Shown here: one piece after another, positions 10,684-20,097 of the stretch
Layout of the letters: each line of letters opens with the position of its first letter
Numbering within the stretch: position 1 is the first letter of the stretch
NCBI RefSeq assembly: GCF_007018905.1
Contig: NZ_CP041402.1
Span: forward strand, 2,158,001-2,222,000
Direction of reading: 5' to 3'
DNA length: 64,000 nt
From: Tardiphaga sp. vice304
Lineage (GTDB): Bacteria; Pseudomonadota; Alphaproteobacteria; Rhizobiales; Xanthobacteraceae
Notes under the pieces: model-generated
The model's input: only the letters and a program-made list of their open reading frames with translations
What the model was told of the DNA's origin: nothing
The model's database searches: none
Position numbers and translations under genes: made by a program

Positions 10684-10899
10684 GTCTTGTTACCCCTTGA
10701 AGAAGGTGGCCGGCACCCAATGGGCAGCCGACAGCCAGCAGAGCGAATGTCTGCTGCGCGCCAACTTAAATGAAAAACCGCCGAGGTCCAGACCGGGCGT
10801 TGCAAGCGATTTCCCGCGACGCGGCATCAGCCATGCGGTTCAGGCAGCAATTCCGGCGCGGCCCTTGACGGGCCGCGTTGCGCGGGCAAACTGCGCGCC

Positions 10900-12081
10900 A
10901 TGTTCTTGAACTTCTTCACATCGCTGCGCGATGCCCAGGTCCCCGTGACGCTGCGCGAATACCTCACCTTGATGGAGGCGCTCGACGCCGACCTTGCGGG
11001 TCAGTCGATCGAGAATTTCTATTATCTGTCGCGCGCCGCCTTGGTGAAGGACGAGCGCAACCTTGACAAGTTCGACCGCGTGTTCGGCACCGTGTTCAAG
11101 GGGCTGGAAAGTCTGCTCGACGGCATCGACAAGGCCGAGATCCCCGCCGAGTGGCTGAAGAAGCTGGCCGAGAAATATCTTTCCGAGGAAGAGAAGAAGC
11201 AGATCGAGGCGATGGGCTGGGACAAGCTCATGGAGACGCTGCGCGAACGCCTGAAGGAGCAGAAGGAGCGCCACCAGGGCGGCAGCAAGTGGATCGGCAC
11301 CGCCGGCACCTCGCCATTCGGCGCCGAGGGTTACAATCCCGAAGGCGTCCGGATCGGCCAGGACAAGAGCCGGCACCGCCGCGCGGTCAAGGTCTGGGAC
11401 AAGCGCGAGTTCAAGGACCTCGACGGCAATGTCGAGCTCGGCATCCGCAACATCAAGGTGGCGCTGCGGCGCCTGCGCAAATTCGCCCGCACCGGCGCGC
11501 CCGACGAGCTCGATCTCGACACCACGATCAAGGAAACCGCCAATCACGGCTATCTCGACGTCCACATGCGGCCGGAGCGGCGCAACGCCGTCAAGGTGCT
11601 GGTGTTCTTCGACATCGGCGGCTCGATGGACTCGCATGTCGAGCAGGTCGAGGAATTGTTCTCGGCGGCGAAGAGCGAGTTCAAGCACATGGAATATTTC
11701 TACTTCCACAACTGCCTCTATGAGGGCGTGTGGAAGCAGAACAAGCGCCGCTTCACCGACCGCACGCCGACCTGGGACGTGCTGCACAAATATCCGCATG
11801 ACTACAAGGTGGTGTTCGTCGGCGACGCCTCGATGTCGCCTTACGAAGTGATGGTGCCGGGCGGTTCGGTCGAGCACGTCAATGAAGAGGCCGGCTCGGT
11901 CTGGCTCGAGCGCGTGACGCAGACCTATCCCAATGCGGTGTGGCTCAACCCGGTGGCCAAGAAGCACTGGGACTATTCGGAATCCACCACGCTGATCCGC
12001 CGGCTGTTCTCAGAGCGGATGTATCCCTTGACCATCGAGGGCCTCGAAGGCGCGATGAAGGAACTGGTTCGGAAATCATGA
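10900..12081 (+). CDS. VWA domain-containing protein, CoxE-like
   Basis: The product has 393 residues. The N-terminal half is helical and charged (repeated Lys/Glu segments around residues 85-130), and the C-terminal half (about 220-393) is a von Willebrand factor A fold of the CoxE type. The metal-site motif reads DIGGSMDS near residue 239, where the usual form is DxSxS; the first Ser is replaced by Gly, as in some CoxE relatives. It starts FLNFFTSLRDAQVPVTLREYL, a conserved opening of this family. It overlaps the next gene by 4 bases (ATGA). With the nearby MoxR ATPase it probably forms a maturation or remodelling complex whose client is not visible here. Confidence 0.9.
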   Translation: MFLNFFTSLRDAQVPVTLREYLTLMEALDADLAGQSIENFYYLSRAALVKDERNLDKFDRVFGTVFKGLESLLDGIDKAEIPAEWLKKLAEKYLSEEEKKQIEAMGWDKLMETLRERLKEQKERHQGGSKWIGTAGTSPFGAEGYNPEGVRIGQDKSRHRRAVKVWDKREFKDLDGNVELGIRNIKVALRRLRKFARTGAPDELDLDTTIKETANHGYLDVHMRPERRNAVKVLVFFDIGGSMDSHVEQVEELFSAAKSEFKHMEYFYFHNCLYEGVWKQNKRRFTDRTPTWDVLHKYPHDYKVVFVGDASMSPYEVMVPGGSVEHVNEEAGSVWLERVTQTYPNAVWLNPVAKKHWDYSESTTLIRRLFSERMYPLTIEGLEGAMKELVRKS

Positions 12082-12491
12082 CGCAAGCCATTGTCCGCGG
12101 CATCAAGGCGATGATCGACGAGGCCAATGCGGTGGTCGAGGTGCTGAGCGCGGAGGATGCCATCAAGGCCGTGCAGCAGCCCGATGTGATCCTGATCGAC
12201 ATCCGCGATCCCCGCGAGATCGAGCGCGACGGCCGTATTCCCGGTGCGTTCTCCTGCACCCGCGGCATGCTGGAATTCTGGATCGATCCGGAAAGCCCCT
12301 ATGCCAAGCCGGTGTTTCAGGAGAGCAAGAAGTTCATTTTCCATTGCGCCGGCGGATTGCGCTCTGCGCTGGCGGCAAAGACCGCGCACGACATGGGCCT
12401 CGCGCCCGTGGCGCACATGGCCGGCGGTTTTGCCGCCTGGCGCGATGCCGGCGGTCCGGTCGAAAAGGTCGAGCCGCGGAAGGCGAAGTAA
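12078..12491 (+). CDS. rhodanese-like domain protein
   Basis: The product has 137 residues and forms a single rhodanese domain. The CH2A-type motif is IDIRDPREIERDGRIPGA and the active-site loop is HCAGGLRSALAA, with the persulfide-forming Cys at about residue 94. The open frame extends further 5', but the ATG at 12078 overlaps the stop of the VWA gene (ATGA) and homology starts there, so coupling is likely. Such proteins transfer sulfane sulfur to an acceptor. A second sulfurtransferase follows at 12630, so the pair may serve the same sulfur relay or metal-enzyme maturation; this is inference from position. Confidence 0.88.
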   Translation: MTQAIVRGIKAMIDEANAVVEVLSAEDAIKAVQQPDVILIDIRDPREIERDGRIPGAFSCTRGMLEFWIDPESPYAKPVFQESKKFIFHCAGGLRSALAAKTAHDMGLAPVAHMAGGFAAWRDAGGPVEKVEPRKAK

Positions 12492-12500
12492 CGCCCCGTT

Positions 12501-12614
12501 GTCATTCCGGGGCGCGAGCGCGCCAGCGCGAGCGAACCCGGAATCTCGGCATGGCAAAGCATTTCAGGATTCCGGGTTCACGGTCGGCTGGCGCCGCCCG
12601 TGCCCCGGAATGAC
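12501..12614. repeat. palindromic repeat, TCATTCCGG family
   Basis: TCATTCCGGGG at 12502-12512 is mirrored by CCCCGGAATGA at 12603-12613, with further internal pairing (GAACCCGGAAT with ATTCCGGGTTC). Related copies lie at 24771-24897, 52757-52806 and 59141-59192. It separates the rhodanese gene from the mercaptopyruvate sulfurtransferase gene. Confidence 0.8.
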
Positions 12615-12629
12615 AGCCAAGGGCATCTC

Positions 12630-13487
12630 ATGACAACCACCACCGATCCGCTGGTTTCCACCGACTGGCTCGCCGCGCATCTCGACGATCCCACGGTCCG
12701 GATCCTCGACGCCTCGTTCAAGCTGCCCGGCGTCACGCCGCTGCCGCGCGAGGATTTCCTCGGCGCGCATATCCCGGGTTCTGCGTTCTTCGACGTCGAT
12801 GTGATCAGCGACCACGGCCTGTCGCTGCCGCATATGTTTCCCAGCGAGGGCCACTTTGCCGACGGCGTCGGCGCGCTAGGCGTCTCCAATGCCCATACCG
12901 TGGTGATCTACGATGCCGGCGGCTGGGTAGCCGGCCCGCGGGCGTGGTGGATGTTTCTCGCCTTCGGCCATGCCGATGTGCGGGTGCTGGACGGCGGGCT
13001 GCAGAAATGGCGTGCCGAAGGCCGCGCGATCGAAAGCGGCGAGGTCGATCCGGTGCCGGCGCGCTACACTGCCTCGTTCGACCAAGGTTTCGTGCGCAGC
13101 CGGCAGCAGGTGGTCGCCAATCTCGACAGCCGCGCCGCGCAGCTCGTCGATGCCCGGCCGCAGCCGCGCTTCGAGGGCAGCGTGCCGGAGCCGCGTGCGG
13201 GCCTGCGGTCCGGCCACATTCCAGGCAGCCGCAACGTGCCCTATGCGAAATTGTTCGATGCCGCGACCGGCACGATGAAGCCGCTGGGCGAGCTACGCGC
13301 CGCCTTCAAGGATGCCGGCGTCGATCTCGACAGGCCGATCGTCACCACCTGCGGCTCCGGCGTATCCGCGCTGGTGCTGACGCTGGCGCTCTACCGGCTC
13401 GGCGTGCGCGGCACCGCGCTTTATGACGGCTCGTGGGCCGATTGGGGGCAGGCTGACGGTCCGCCGGTGGCGAGCGGGCCTGCGTAA
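12630..13487 (+). CDS. sseA: 3-mercaptopyruvate sulfurtransferase
   Basis: The product has 285 residues and two tandem rhodanese domains, the normal SseA/TST layout. The C-terminal domain has the active-site loop CGSGVSAL with the catalytic Cys near residue 236, the CGSG[VT] form typical of mercaptopyruvate rather than thiosulfate users. The N-terminal domain has HIPGSAFFDVD and VVIYDAGG, where the Cys is replaced, as expected for the non-catalytic domain. It transfers sulfur from 3-mercaptopyruvate to cyanide, thiols or proteins in the cytoplasm. The ATG at 12630 was chosen over an upstream in-frame ATG that lies in the repeat. Its stop is 4 bases from that of the convergent next gene. Confidence 0.92.
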   Translation: MTTTTDPLVSTDWLAAHLDDPTVRILDASFKLPGVTPLPREDFLGAHIPGSAFFDVDVISDHGLSLPHMFPSEGHFADGVGALGVSNAHTVVIYDAGGWVAGPRAWWMFLAFGHADVRVLDGGLQKWRAEGRAIESGEVDPVPARYTASFDQGFVRSRQQVVANLDSRAAQLVDARPQPRFEGSVPEPRAGLRSGHIPGSRNVPYAKLFDAATGTMKPLGELRAAFKDAGVDLDRPIVTTCGSGVSALVLTLALYRLGVRGTALYDGSWADWGQADGPPVASGPA

Positions 13488-13491
13488 CCGC

Positions 13492-14247
13492 TTAGCGTTG
13501 CGGTTGCTGCCAGCCGAACGTTTCGGCCGGGGCGGGCGCCGGCGCTTCGGCGCGGGCATCGAGTCGGCGGCGCTTGGCCGGCTTTTCCCGGATGGCGGCC
13601 TTCTTCGGTTTCGTCGTCCGCTTGGCCGGCTCGGCGACCGGTTTGGCTTTCGGCAGCGGCACCGGCTCGATATCGACGGCCGGTCCGCCCAGCGTGGCGA
13701 TGTTCATCACTGCGATCTCGGTGTCAGCCGCGGTCAGCGTCGAGACCGGCTGGTCCGTGGCCGTGGGCGGCGCGATGGCGGCGACCATGGTTGGCTCGTC
13801 GGCGCGGGGGGCGGCCGGAGCCGCGACGGCAGGGACCGCTGCCGGCAAGGTTTCTACCGGGGCGACCTGCTCCAATGCGGGCGCATTCGGCGCGGGATCG
13901 GCGGCACGGGCGCGGGCGTCGGCGGGTTGCGCGTCAGGGATGAGCGAGGCCTGTCGGGCCGGTTCAGGCTCCGGGGCGGGGATGTCGTGCGGTACGGCCG
14001 CAGCAGGCGCATCGGCGGCGGTGGCTGTCGAGGCCTCCGGCGTCTCGACCCGTAACATGGACAGCGTTGCCGCAGCGTCCGGCGGCGGCTGGGAGGCGAA
14101 CACGGTCTGCGGCGCCGCGCGCCGAACCGGCAGGCTGGCGACATTCTCACGCGCCGAGCGCAATAGCGCCGTGGCGCCGAAGCCGAACACCAGCAGGGAG
14201 AGGCATAGCACGACGGCTGCGACCAATAAACGGAAACCGGGAAGCAT
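13492..14247 (-). CDS. hypothetical membrane-anchored Ala/Pro-rich protein
   Basis: The product has 251 residues. One strong membrane segment near the N-terminus (about residues 6-30, LLVAAVVLCLSLLVFGFGA) is followed by a long low-complexity tail rich in Ala, Pro, Glu and finally Lys/Arg (TKPKKAAIREKPAKRRR). It therefore looks like an inner-membrane protein with a disordered soluble part. No domain is recognised. The frame is open and lacks damage, but the composition makes function prediction impossible. Confidence 0.7.
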   Translation of the reverse strand: MLPGFRLLVAAVVLCLSLLVFGFGATALLRSARENVASLPVRRAAPQTVFASQPPPDAAATLSMLRVETPEASTATAADAPAAAVPHDIPAPEPEPARQASLIPDAQPADARARAADPAPNAPALEQVAPVETLPAAVPAVAAPAAPRADEPTMVAAIAPPTATDQPVSTLTAADTEIAVMNIATLGGPAVDIEPVPLPKAKPVAEPAKRTTKPKKAAIREKPAKRRRLDARAEAPAPAPAETFGWQQPQR

Positions 14248-14596
14248 GAATGAGTGTTCCGCCTTCGCCGGCTAATGCCTGAAGGCCCTCGAGCCATCGG
14301 GGACGCGGTGTGATACTGGGATCGGCCGTTCCGCAGCGGTAGAGCCGGTCTGCGCGTCGCGAATCAACGATAACTAGAATACCGCACGGCCTCGAAACCG
14401 TTTGTTAAAAATTCACCGTCACAACAAATTGCAAGGGACCGCGCCGGTATGCGGCGCGACGGCCACGCTGCGGGCCTCATCGCGCAAATATGACCGCATT
14501 GCGCGGGTTTTTTGCCGGATTTGTCTTGAATGCGCCGTGATCGCCTGCGATCTCATGGTGAGCGATCCGGTGTCGGCTTGGGTTAATACAAGGGCC
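14248..14596. promoter_or_regulatory. divergent intergenic region before the L,D-transpeptidase
   Basis: This 349-base gap separates two divergent genes. It contains an A+T-rich stretch around 14375-14420 (ending GTTTGTTAAAAATTCACC) where promoters would be expected. I see no defined operator or structured RNA. Confidence 0.35.
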
Positions 14597-15757
14597 ATGA
14601 TGATCAAGCATGTTTTGACGATTTTTGCGACGGTGGCGGTGAGCGCCTCGGGCGCATCCTTGGCTGCGGCGCAGACCTATTCGACGCCATCCAGCGGCTA
14701 TTCGATTCCGCCGGACCCGGCCTATCCGCCCGGCGGCTATCCCGCTGACTCGCGCGGCCGCGCCATGGACGCGATGCCGGATTTCGACGCGCTGGACGAG
14801 GATGACGCCGCGCCGCGCGGCCGCTCCGTCGAGCGGCTGCCGACCCCCGGTCCGGTGATGTCGCCGGACGATCCGCGCTATGGCCGTGCCCCCGGCGCTC
14901 CCGTCTATTCTGATCGCGCCCCGGTGCCGCAGGGCCCGGTGATGTCGCCCGACGATCCGCGCTATGGCCGCCCGATGGGCCCTCCGCCCGTGATCTATTC
15001 CGACCGCAACCCCAACGATGGCCGCGGCATGCGTCCGCCGGAAGCCGTCGGCGCGCAGCAGGGTGGCTATGCCACCGGTTCAGTCCCGCCGCAGGGCGGC
15101 GAACCGCGTCCGGTTTCGCTGTCGGCGCTGCCGGTCGAGGAGCAGCCGGAGAGCGGCGACTTCCAGCTGCCGCCGAATTTGCGTCGCCAGGAAGTGGCGT
15201 TCGCCACCAAGGAGCCGGCCGGCACCATCGTGGTCGATACGCCGAACACCTATCTCTATTACGTGCTCGGCAATGGCCGTGCGATGCGCTACGGCGTGCG
15301 CGTCGGCCGCGACGGCTTCACCTGGACCGGCGTGCAGAAGATCTCCCGCAAGGCGGAATGGCCGGATTGGCATCCGCCGACCGAGATGATCGAGCGCCAG
15401 CCCTATCTGCCGCGCTTCATGGCCGGCGGCCCCGGCAATCCGATGGGCGCCCGCGCGATGTATCTCGGCTCGACCGTGTTCCGTATCCACGGCACCAACC
15501 AGCCCTCGACGATCGGCAAGTTCGTGTCGTCGGGCTGTATCGGCATGGTCAATGACGATGTCGCGGACCTGTTCGAGCGTGCCAAGGTCGGCACCCGCGT
15601 CGTCGTGCTGCCCGGTGGCAAGCCGCCGATCCCGACCACCACGGCCTCGGCCGCGCCGATCCCGGGTCCCAACGCCGGCAACCTGCCGCCGGCCCCGATC
15701 CCCGGCAGCCAGCCCAGCTCGGTGCAGCCGCTGCCCGCGCCGGTGACGATCCGCTAA
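14597..15757 (+). CDS. YkuD-type L,D-transpeptidase
   Basis: The product has 386 residues. A signal peptide (about residues 1-26, ending ASLAAAQ) leads to a Pro-rich linker that contains a tandem repeat of PVMSPDDPRYGR. The C-terminal YkuD domain starts near residue 200. The catalytic region reads HGTN...SSGCIGM, with the Cys nucleophile present but Gly where the Arg of the usual SxGCxR motif stands. Members crosslink peptidoglycan 3-3 or attach proteins in the periplasm. The ATG at 14597 (followed by a second ATG) was chosen because the signal peptide starts there. A close paralog is encoded at 50033-50734 with a normal GCIRL motif. Confidence 0.9.
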   Translation: MMIKHVLTIFATVAVSASGASLAAAQTYSTPSSGYSIPPDPAYPPGGYPADSRGRAMDAMPDFDALDEDDAAPRGRSVERLPTPGPVMSPDDPRYGRAPGAPVYSDRAPVPQGPVMSPDDPRYGRPMGPPPVIYSDRNPNDGRGMRPPEAVGAQQGGYATGSVPPQGGEPRPVSLSALPVEEQPESGDFQLPPNLRRQEVAFATKEPAGTIVVDTPNTYLYYVLGNGRAMRYGVRVGRDGFTWTGVQKISRKAEWPDWHPPTEMIERQPYLPRFMAGGPGNPMGARAMYLGSTVFRIHGTNQPSTIGKFVSSGCIGMVNDDVADLFERAKVGTRVVVLPGGKPPIPTTTASAAPIPGPNAGNLPPAPIPGSQPSSVQPLPAPVTIR

Positions 15758-15775
15758 AAGTTTATCTACGCAACG

Positions 15776-15811
15776 AAAATGGCCGCCACGTTTTGACGTG
15801 GCGGCCATTTT
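15776..15811. terminator. bidirectional rho-independent terminator
   Basis: AAAATGGCCGCCACG at 15776-15790, a 6-base loop and the exact complement at 15797-15811 form a 15-bp stem flanked by A and T runs on both sides. It sits between the convergent L,D-transpeptidase and hydroxyacid dehydrogenase genes. Confidence 0.9.
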
Positions 15812-15824
15812 TATTGGCTGGCGG

Positions 15825-16784
15825 TTAGCCGAGCTTCCGCAGCGGCTCGCCCCGCAGCCAGGCTTCGATGCCTTCGATCATTTCGCAATAGATGCGGCGA
15901 TAGTTCTCCGCGGTGACATAGCCGAGATGCGGCGTGATCACGACGTTGTCGAGTTGGCGCAACGGGCTGTCGATCGGCAGCGGCTCCTGCGAATAGGTGT
16001 CGAGCCCTGCGCCGGCGATTTTGCCGGCCTGTAACACCTCGAGCAGCGCCGCTTCGTCGACGATCGGACCACGCGCGGTGTTGATAAGGTAGGCCGTGGG
16101 CTTCATGCGCGCGAGGTCGGAGCGTCCGACCAGCCCGCGCGAGCGGTCGCTCAGTACCAGATGTATGGTGATGATGTCGGCGGTGGCGAACAGCTCTTCC
16201 TTGGTGGCGTAGGTCACGCCTTCCTTCTCGCAGGCTTCCGGCGTGAGATTGCTGCTCCAGGCGATGGTCTTCATGCCGAGCGCCCGGCCGATGGCCGCGA
16301 CCTGGCTGCCGAGCTTGCCGAGGCCGACGATGCCCAGCGTCTTGCCGCCGACGTCCTCGCCGAGCGTGACCTGCCAGGGCTCGCCGGCCTTCATGCGGGC
16401 ATTCTCGAAGCCGATTTTCCGCGTCAGTTCCAGCATCAGCCCGATGGTCAGGCCAGCAGTGGGATTGCCGACCATCGCCGTGCCGCAGACCACGACGCCG
16501 CGCGCCTTGGCCGCTTCGAGGTCGATGGCGGCATTGCGCATGCCCGACGTGATCAGCAGTTTCAGTTTCGGCAGCGCCTCGAATACCGTGCGTGGAAACG
16601 GCGTCCGCTCGCGCATCGCGCAGACGATCTCGAAGTCCTGCAATGCGGCGATGGCGGCATCGGGCGAGGCGAACGGCGCGTCGAACACGGTGGTTTCGAC
16701 ACGGTCGGCGAGCGGGCCCCAGTCGGCCAGCTTGAGCGCCATGTTCTGGTAGTCGTCGAGAATTGCACAGCGCAGCCGCGTCAT
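15825..16784 (-). CDS. D-2-hydroxyacid dehydrogenase family protein
   Basis: The product has 319 residues. The NAD-binding glycine motif is GLGKLG in GIVGLGKLGSQVA (around residue 150). The catalytic Arg lies in NTARGPIVDE, the Glu in the following block, and the His in TPHLGY near residue 290. This is the D-isomer-specific 2-hydroxyacid dehydrogenase fold (phosphoglycerate dehydrogenase/hydroxypyruvate reductase group). It lacks a C-terminal regulatory domain, so it is not a full SerA. The substrate is uncertain; several such paralogs exist in rhizobial-type genomes. Confidence 0.92.
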   Translation of the reverse strand: MTRLRCAILDDYQNMALKLADWGPLADRVETTVFDAPFASPDAAIAALQDFEIVCAMRERTPFPRTVFEALPKLKLLITSGMRNAAIDLEAAKARGVVVCGTAMVGNPTAGLTIGLMLELTRKIGFENARMKAGEPWQVTLGEDVGGKTLGIVGLGKLGSQVAAIGRALGMKTIAWSSNLTPEACEKEGVTYATKEELFATADIITIHLVLSDRSRGLVGRSDLARMKPTAYLINTARGPIVDEAALLEVLQAGKIAGAGLDTYSQEPLPIDSPLRQLDNVVITPHLGYVTAENYRRIYCEMIEGIEAWLRGEPLRKLG

Positions 16785-16888
16785 GGGTCCATCCGGTGGG
16801 GTAAGGACGGCGATCGGCCGTCGGGATGGCGCATGCTTACCTGCTATAGCGGTACCTGCAAACGCGGCCTTGCCTTGTATCGTTCAGA

Positions 16889-17086
16889 TCAGCGTGAAGA
16901 GGATGACCGGCGCTTGGCGGCACAGGCCGGGCCGGGGCCGCGCATGTAATGCAGTTCCGGGCGATATGGATTGAACGCGGCGACGAAGAACTGCTGCCAG
17001 AACTGGCGAATTTCCTGCAACAGGCCGGTCGGCGGGGCGCTGCTGGCGGGGAGAGGGGATGAGGGTTCGGAAGTGATGCTGGCCAT
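16889..17086 (-). CDS. small hypothetical protein
   Basis: A possible 65-residue protein. It reads MASITSEPSSPLPASSAPP and then a more protein-like part, LLQEIRQFWQQFFVAAF and NPYRPELHYMRGPGPA, ending in a basic tail. GGAG stands 8 bases before the ATG at 17086. The frame is open further upstream but without a better start. No family is recognised. It could be real because the amphipathic middle part does not look random, but it is short. Confidence 0.4.
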   Translation of the reverse strand: MASITSEPSSPLPASSAPPTGLLQEIRQFWQQFFVAAFNPYRPELHYMRGPGPACAAKRRSSSSR

Positions 17087-17306
17087 GTCGGGCTCCGCAG
17101 TTCGCGCGACTTCGGTCGCGGAAGGGCGTCTTGTCGCCCCTGCAGCCAACCTCGGCTTGAGTCGTTAAAATGCGGTTTGAAGTGTCATAACGCCCGATTT
17201 TCCCGAGTTTATACTTGCCAAATTACTACCCCGGTTGCCCTTTGCGGCCCGCGTCGTTACATCAGCATCAACCCCGATCACGCCTGCGACAGCTTCAAGG
17301 ATTCCG

Positions 17307-18956
17307 ATGGCCCGCCAGTTCGTCTACTTCATGGAGGGCCTCACCAAGGCCTATCCGACCCGCAAGGTGCTGGATAACGTCCATTTGTCGTTCTACCCGG
17401 ACGCCAAGATTGGCGTGCTCGGCGTCAACGGCGCCGGCAAATCGACCCTGCTCAAGATCATGGCCGGCCTCGACAAGGAATATACCGGCGAGGCCTGGGT
17501 CGCCCAGGGCGCCCGTGTCGGCTACCTCGAACAGGAGCCGCAGCTCGATGCCGCGCTGACGGTGCGCGAGAACGTCATGCTCGGCGTCGCCAAGCAGAAG
17601 GCGATCATGGATCGCTACAACGAGCTGGCGATGAACTATTCGGAAGAGACCGCCGACGAGATGACCAAGCTGCAGGACGAGATCGAGGCGCAGGGCCTGT
17701 GGGATCTCGACAGCAAGGTCGATCAGGCGATGGACGCGCTGCGCTGCCCGCCCGACGATGCCGATGTCACCAAGCTGTCAGGCGGCGAGCGCCGCCGCGT
17801 CGCTTTGTGCAAGCTCCTGCTCGATGCGCCCGAGCTGTTGCTGCTCGACGAGCCGACCAACCATCTCGACGCCGAATCCGTGTCATGGCTGGAAGGCCAT
17901 CTGCGCGCCTATCCCGGCGCGATCCTGATCGTGACCCATGACCGCTACTTCCTCGACAATGTGACGTCGTGGATCCTCGAACTCGACCGCGGCAAGGGGA
18001 TTCCCTACGAGGGCAACTACTCGTCATGGCTGAAGCAAAAGCAGAAGCGGCTGGCGCAGGAAGGCCGCGAGGACGTCGCCCACCAGAAGACGCTGGAGCG
18101 CGAGCAGGAATGGATCTCGTCGTCGCCGAAAGCCCGCCAGGCCAAGTCCAAGGCGCGCTACCAGCGCTATGACGAGCTGCTCAAGAAGGCCAGCGAGAAG
18201 CAGGTGCAGGGCGCGCAGATCACCATTCCCGTGGCCGAGCGTCTCGGCGACAACGTGGTCGATTTCGAGGGCTTGAGCAAAAGCTTCGGTGACCGCCTGC
18301 TGATCGACGATCTGACCTTCAAGCTGCCGCCGGGCGGCATCGTCGGCGTAATCGGCGCCAACGGCGCCGGCAAGACGACCTTGTTCCGCATGATCACCGG
18401 CCAGGAGAAGCCCGACGCCGGCACCATCACGGTCGGCGAGACCGTGCATCTTGGCTATGTCGACCAGTCCCGCGACTCGCTCGACGGCAAGAAGACCGTG
18501 TGGGAGGAGATCTCCGGCAATAACGAGCTGATCCTGCTCGGCAAGCGCGAGGTCAATTCGCGCGGCTATTGCTCGACCTTCAACTTCAAGGGCGGCGACC
18601 AGCAGAAGAAGGTCGGCTCCCTCTCCGGCGGCGAGCGCAACCGCGTGCATCTGGCCAAGATGCTGAAGTCCGGCGCCAACGTCCTGCTGCTCGACGAGCC
18701 GACCAACGACCTAGACGTCGATACCCTGCGCGCACTCGAAGAGGCGCTGGAAGACTTCGCGGGCTGCGCCGTGATCATCAGCCATGACCGCTGGTTCCTC
18801 GATCGCATCGCGACCCACATCCTGGCCTTCGAAGGCGACAGCCATGTCGAATGGTTCGAGGGCAACTTCCAGGACTACGAGAAGGACAAGATGCGCCGCC
18901 TCGGCCATGATTCCATCGTGCCGCACCGCATGAAGTACAAGAAGCTGACGCGCTAA
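17307..18956 (+). CDS. ettA: energy-dependent translational throttle protein EttA
   Basis: The product has 549 residues and is an ABC-F ATPase with two nucleotide-binding domains and no membrane segment. The motifs are Walker [10 protein letters not shown] and GANGAGKTT, signatures [11 protein letters not shown] and [11 protein letters not shown], and Walker [13 protein letters not shown] and [12 protein letters not shown]. The opening [19 protein letters not shown] and the length agree with EttA (about 555 residues). EttA binds the ribosomal E site and gates entry into the elongation cycle according to ATP/ADP level. The ATG at 17307 was chosen because homology begins there. Confidence 0.95.
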   Translation: MARQFVYFMEGLTKAYPTRKVLDNVHLSFYPDAKIGVLGVNGAGKSTLLKIMAGLDKEYTGEAWVAQGARVGYLEQEPQLDAALTVRENVMLGVAKQKAIMDRYNELAMNYSEETADEMTKLQDEIEAQGLWDLDSKVDQAMDALRCPPDDADVTKLSGGERRRVALCKLLLDAPELLLLDEPTNHLDAESVSWLEGHLRAYPGAILIVTHDRYFLDNVTSWILELDRGKGIPYEGNYSSWLKQKQKRLAQEGREDVAHQKTLEREQEWISSSPKARQAKSKARYQRYDELLKKASEKQVQGAQITIPVAERLGDNVVDFEGLSKSFGDRLLIDDLTFKLPPGGIVGVIGANGAGKTTLFRMITGQEKPDAGTITVGETVHLGYVDQSRDSLDGKKTVWEEISGNNELILLGKREVNSRGYCSTFNFKGGDQQKKVGSLSGGERNRVHLAKMLKSGANVLLLDEPTNDLDVDTLRALEEALEDFAGCAVIISHDRWFLDRIATHILAFEGDSHVEWFEGNFQDYEKDKMRRLGHDSIVPHRMKYKKLTR

Positions 18957-18999
18957 ATCTGGAGGGAAGAAGCACTCAACCAGAGCAAGCACCATCGTC

Positions 19000-19022
19000 A
19001 TGCCCGGCCTCTTGCCGGGCAT
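19000..19022. terminator. hairpin downstream of ettA
   Basis: ATGCCCGGC at 19000-19008 pairs with GCCGGGCAT at 19014-19022 around a 5-base loop, about 45 bases after the ettA stop. There is no clear T run, so it is either a weak terminator or one of the small palindromes common in this genome. Confidence 0.45.
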
Positions 19023-19217
19023 TCACGTTTGCGCGGCACGTCGGCGGCCACCAACGGGGCTTCGGTGCCGCAGGCGGGGAAGCCCGGCGATGCCCCGACG
19101 CAGCTGATCCACCCCGCGGCGTCGCAGGCGTGTCCTTAGTGACAATCCGTCTTGCCCTGCCCATTGCGCTGGCATACGTGCTTCAAGGGGCAACGTGAAT
19201 AACGGACGGATAACGGT

Positions 19218-19988
19218 ATGGCCGACTGGAACGCGCAGCAATATCTCAAATTCGAGGACGAACGTACCCGCCCGGCACGCGACCTGCTCGCGCAGATCCC
19301 GCTGCAGGATGCGCGAAAGGTGGTCGACATCGGCTGCGGACCCGGCAACTCGACCGAGCTTTTGGTCAAGCGCTGGCCGCAGGCCGCGGTAACCGGCGTC
19401 GATACCTCCGCCGACATGCTGCGGCAGGCCCGCGAGCGGCTGCCGGCGCACAGCTTCATCGAGGCTAACATCGCACACTGGGCGCCGCCCGCCGGCACCG
19501 ACGTGATGTTTGCCAATGCCGTCTTCCAATGGGTCCCGGATCACCTCAAGCAGTTGAAGCGGCTGGTCGGCTCGTTGCCGCCGGGCGGCGCGCTGGCGGT
19601 GCAGATGCCCGACAATCTCGACGAGCCATCGCACATCCTGATGCGCGAGGTGGCCCATCAGGAGCCGTGGCGAAAACAGCTGTCGAAGGCCGCGGAGCTT
19701 CGTGACTCACTGCCGAAACCCGGTGTCTATTACGATGCGCTGCGGCCGCTGTGCTCGCGCGTCGAGATCTGGCACACGATCTACAATCACGTGCTCGACG
19801 ATTCGACGCAGGTCGTCGAATGGGTCAAGGGCACCGGCCTGCGCCCGTTCGTCGATCCGCTGGAGCCGCCCGAGCGCAAGGCCTACCTCGCCGAGTACAC
19901 TGCGCGGATCGCCGCCAGCTATCCGCCGCAGGCCGACGGCAAGGTGTTGCTGCGATTTCCGCGGATTTTCATCGTTGCGGTGAAGTAG
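19218..19988 (+). CDS. tam: trans-aconitate 2-methyltransferase
   Basis: The product has 256 residues and is a SAM-dependent class I methyltransferase. The SAM-binding motif is [12 protein letters not shown] near residue 35, followed by [11 protein letters not shown]. The opening [23 protein letters not shown] and the motif [12 protein letters not shown] are characteristic of Tam. The enzyme methylates trans-aconitate, a spontaneous isomer product of cis-aconitate that inhibits aconitase. The gene appears monocistronic. Confidence 0.93.
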   Translation: MADWNAQQYLKFEDERTRPARDLLAQIPLQDARKVVDIGCGPGNSTELLVKRWPQAAVTGVDTSADMLRQARERLPAHSFIEANIAHWAPPAGTDVMFANAVFQWVPDHLKQLKRLVGSLPPGGALAVQMPDNLDEPSHILMREVAHQEPWRKQLSKAAELRDSLPKPGVYYDALRPLCSRVEIWHTIYNHVLDDSTQVVEWVKGTGLRPFVDPLEPPERKAYLAEYTARIAASYPPQADGKVLLRFPRIFIVAVK

Positions 19989-20097
19989 GCTGCTGCGGCG
20001 AGTTGCCGCGCGGCGCGACATCATCGCGGCGGGATCTCCACGATATAAGATCGCTCTGAATTCGCGCCGCGATTCCTGCCTGAGCCGAGCCTCCTGG

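Noticed and set aside
10840..11967. Minus-strand open frame of 375 codons opposite the VWA gene
   Set aside because: The sequence is low-complexity Leu/Asp/Val-rich and the other strand codes for a conserved domain.
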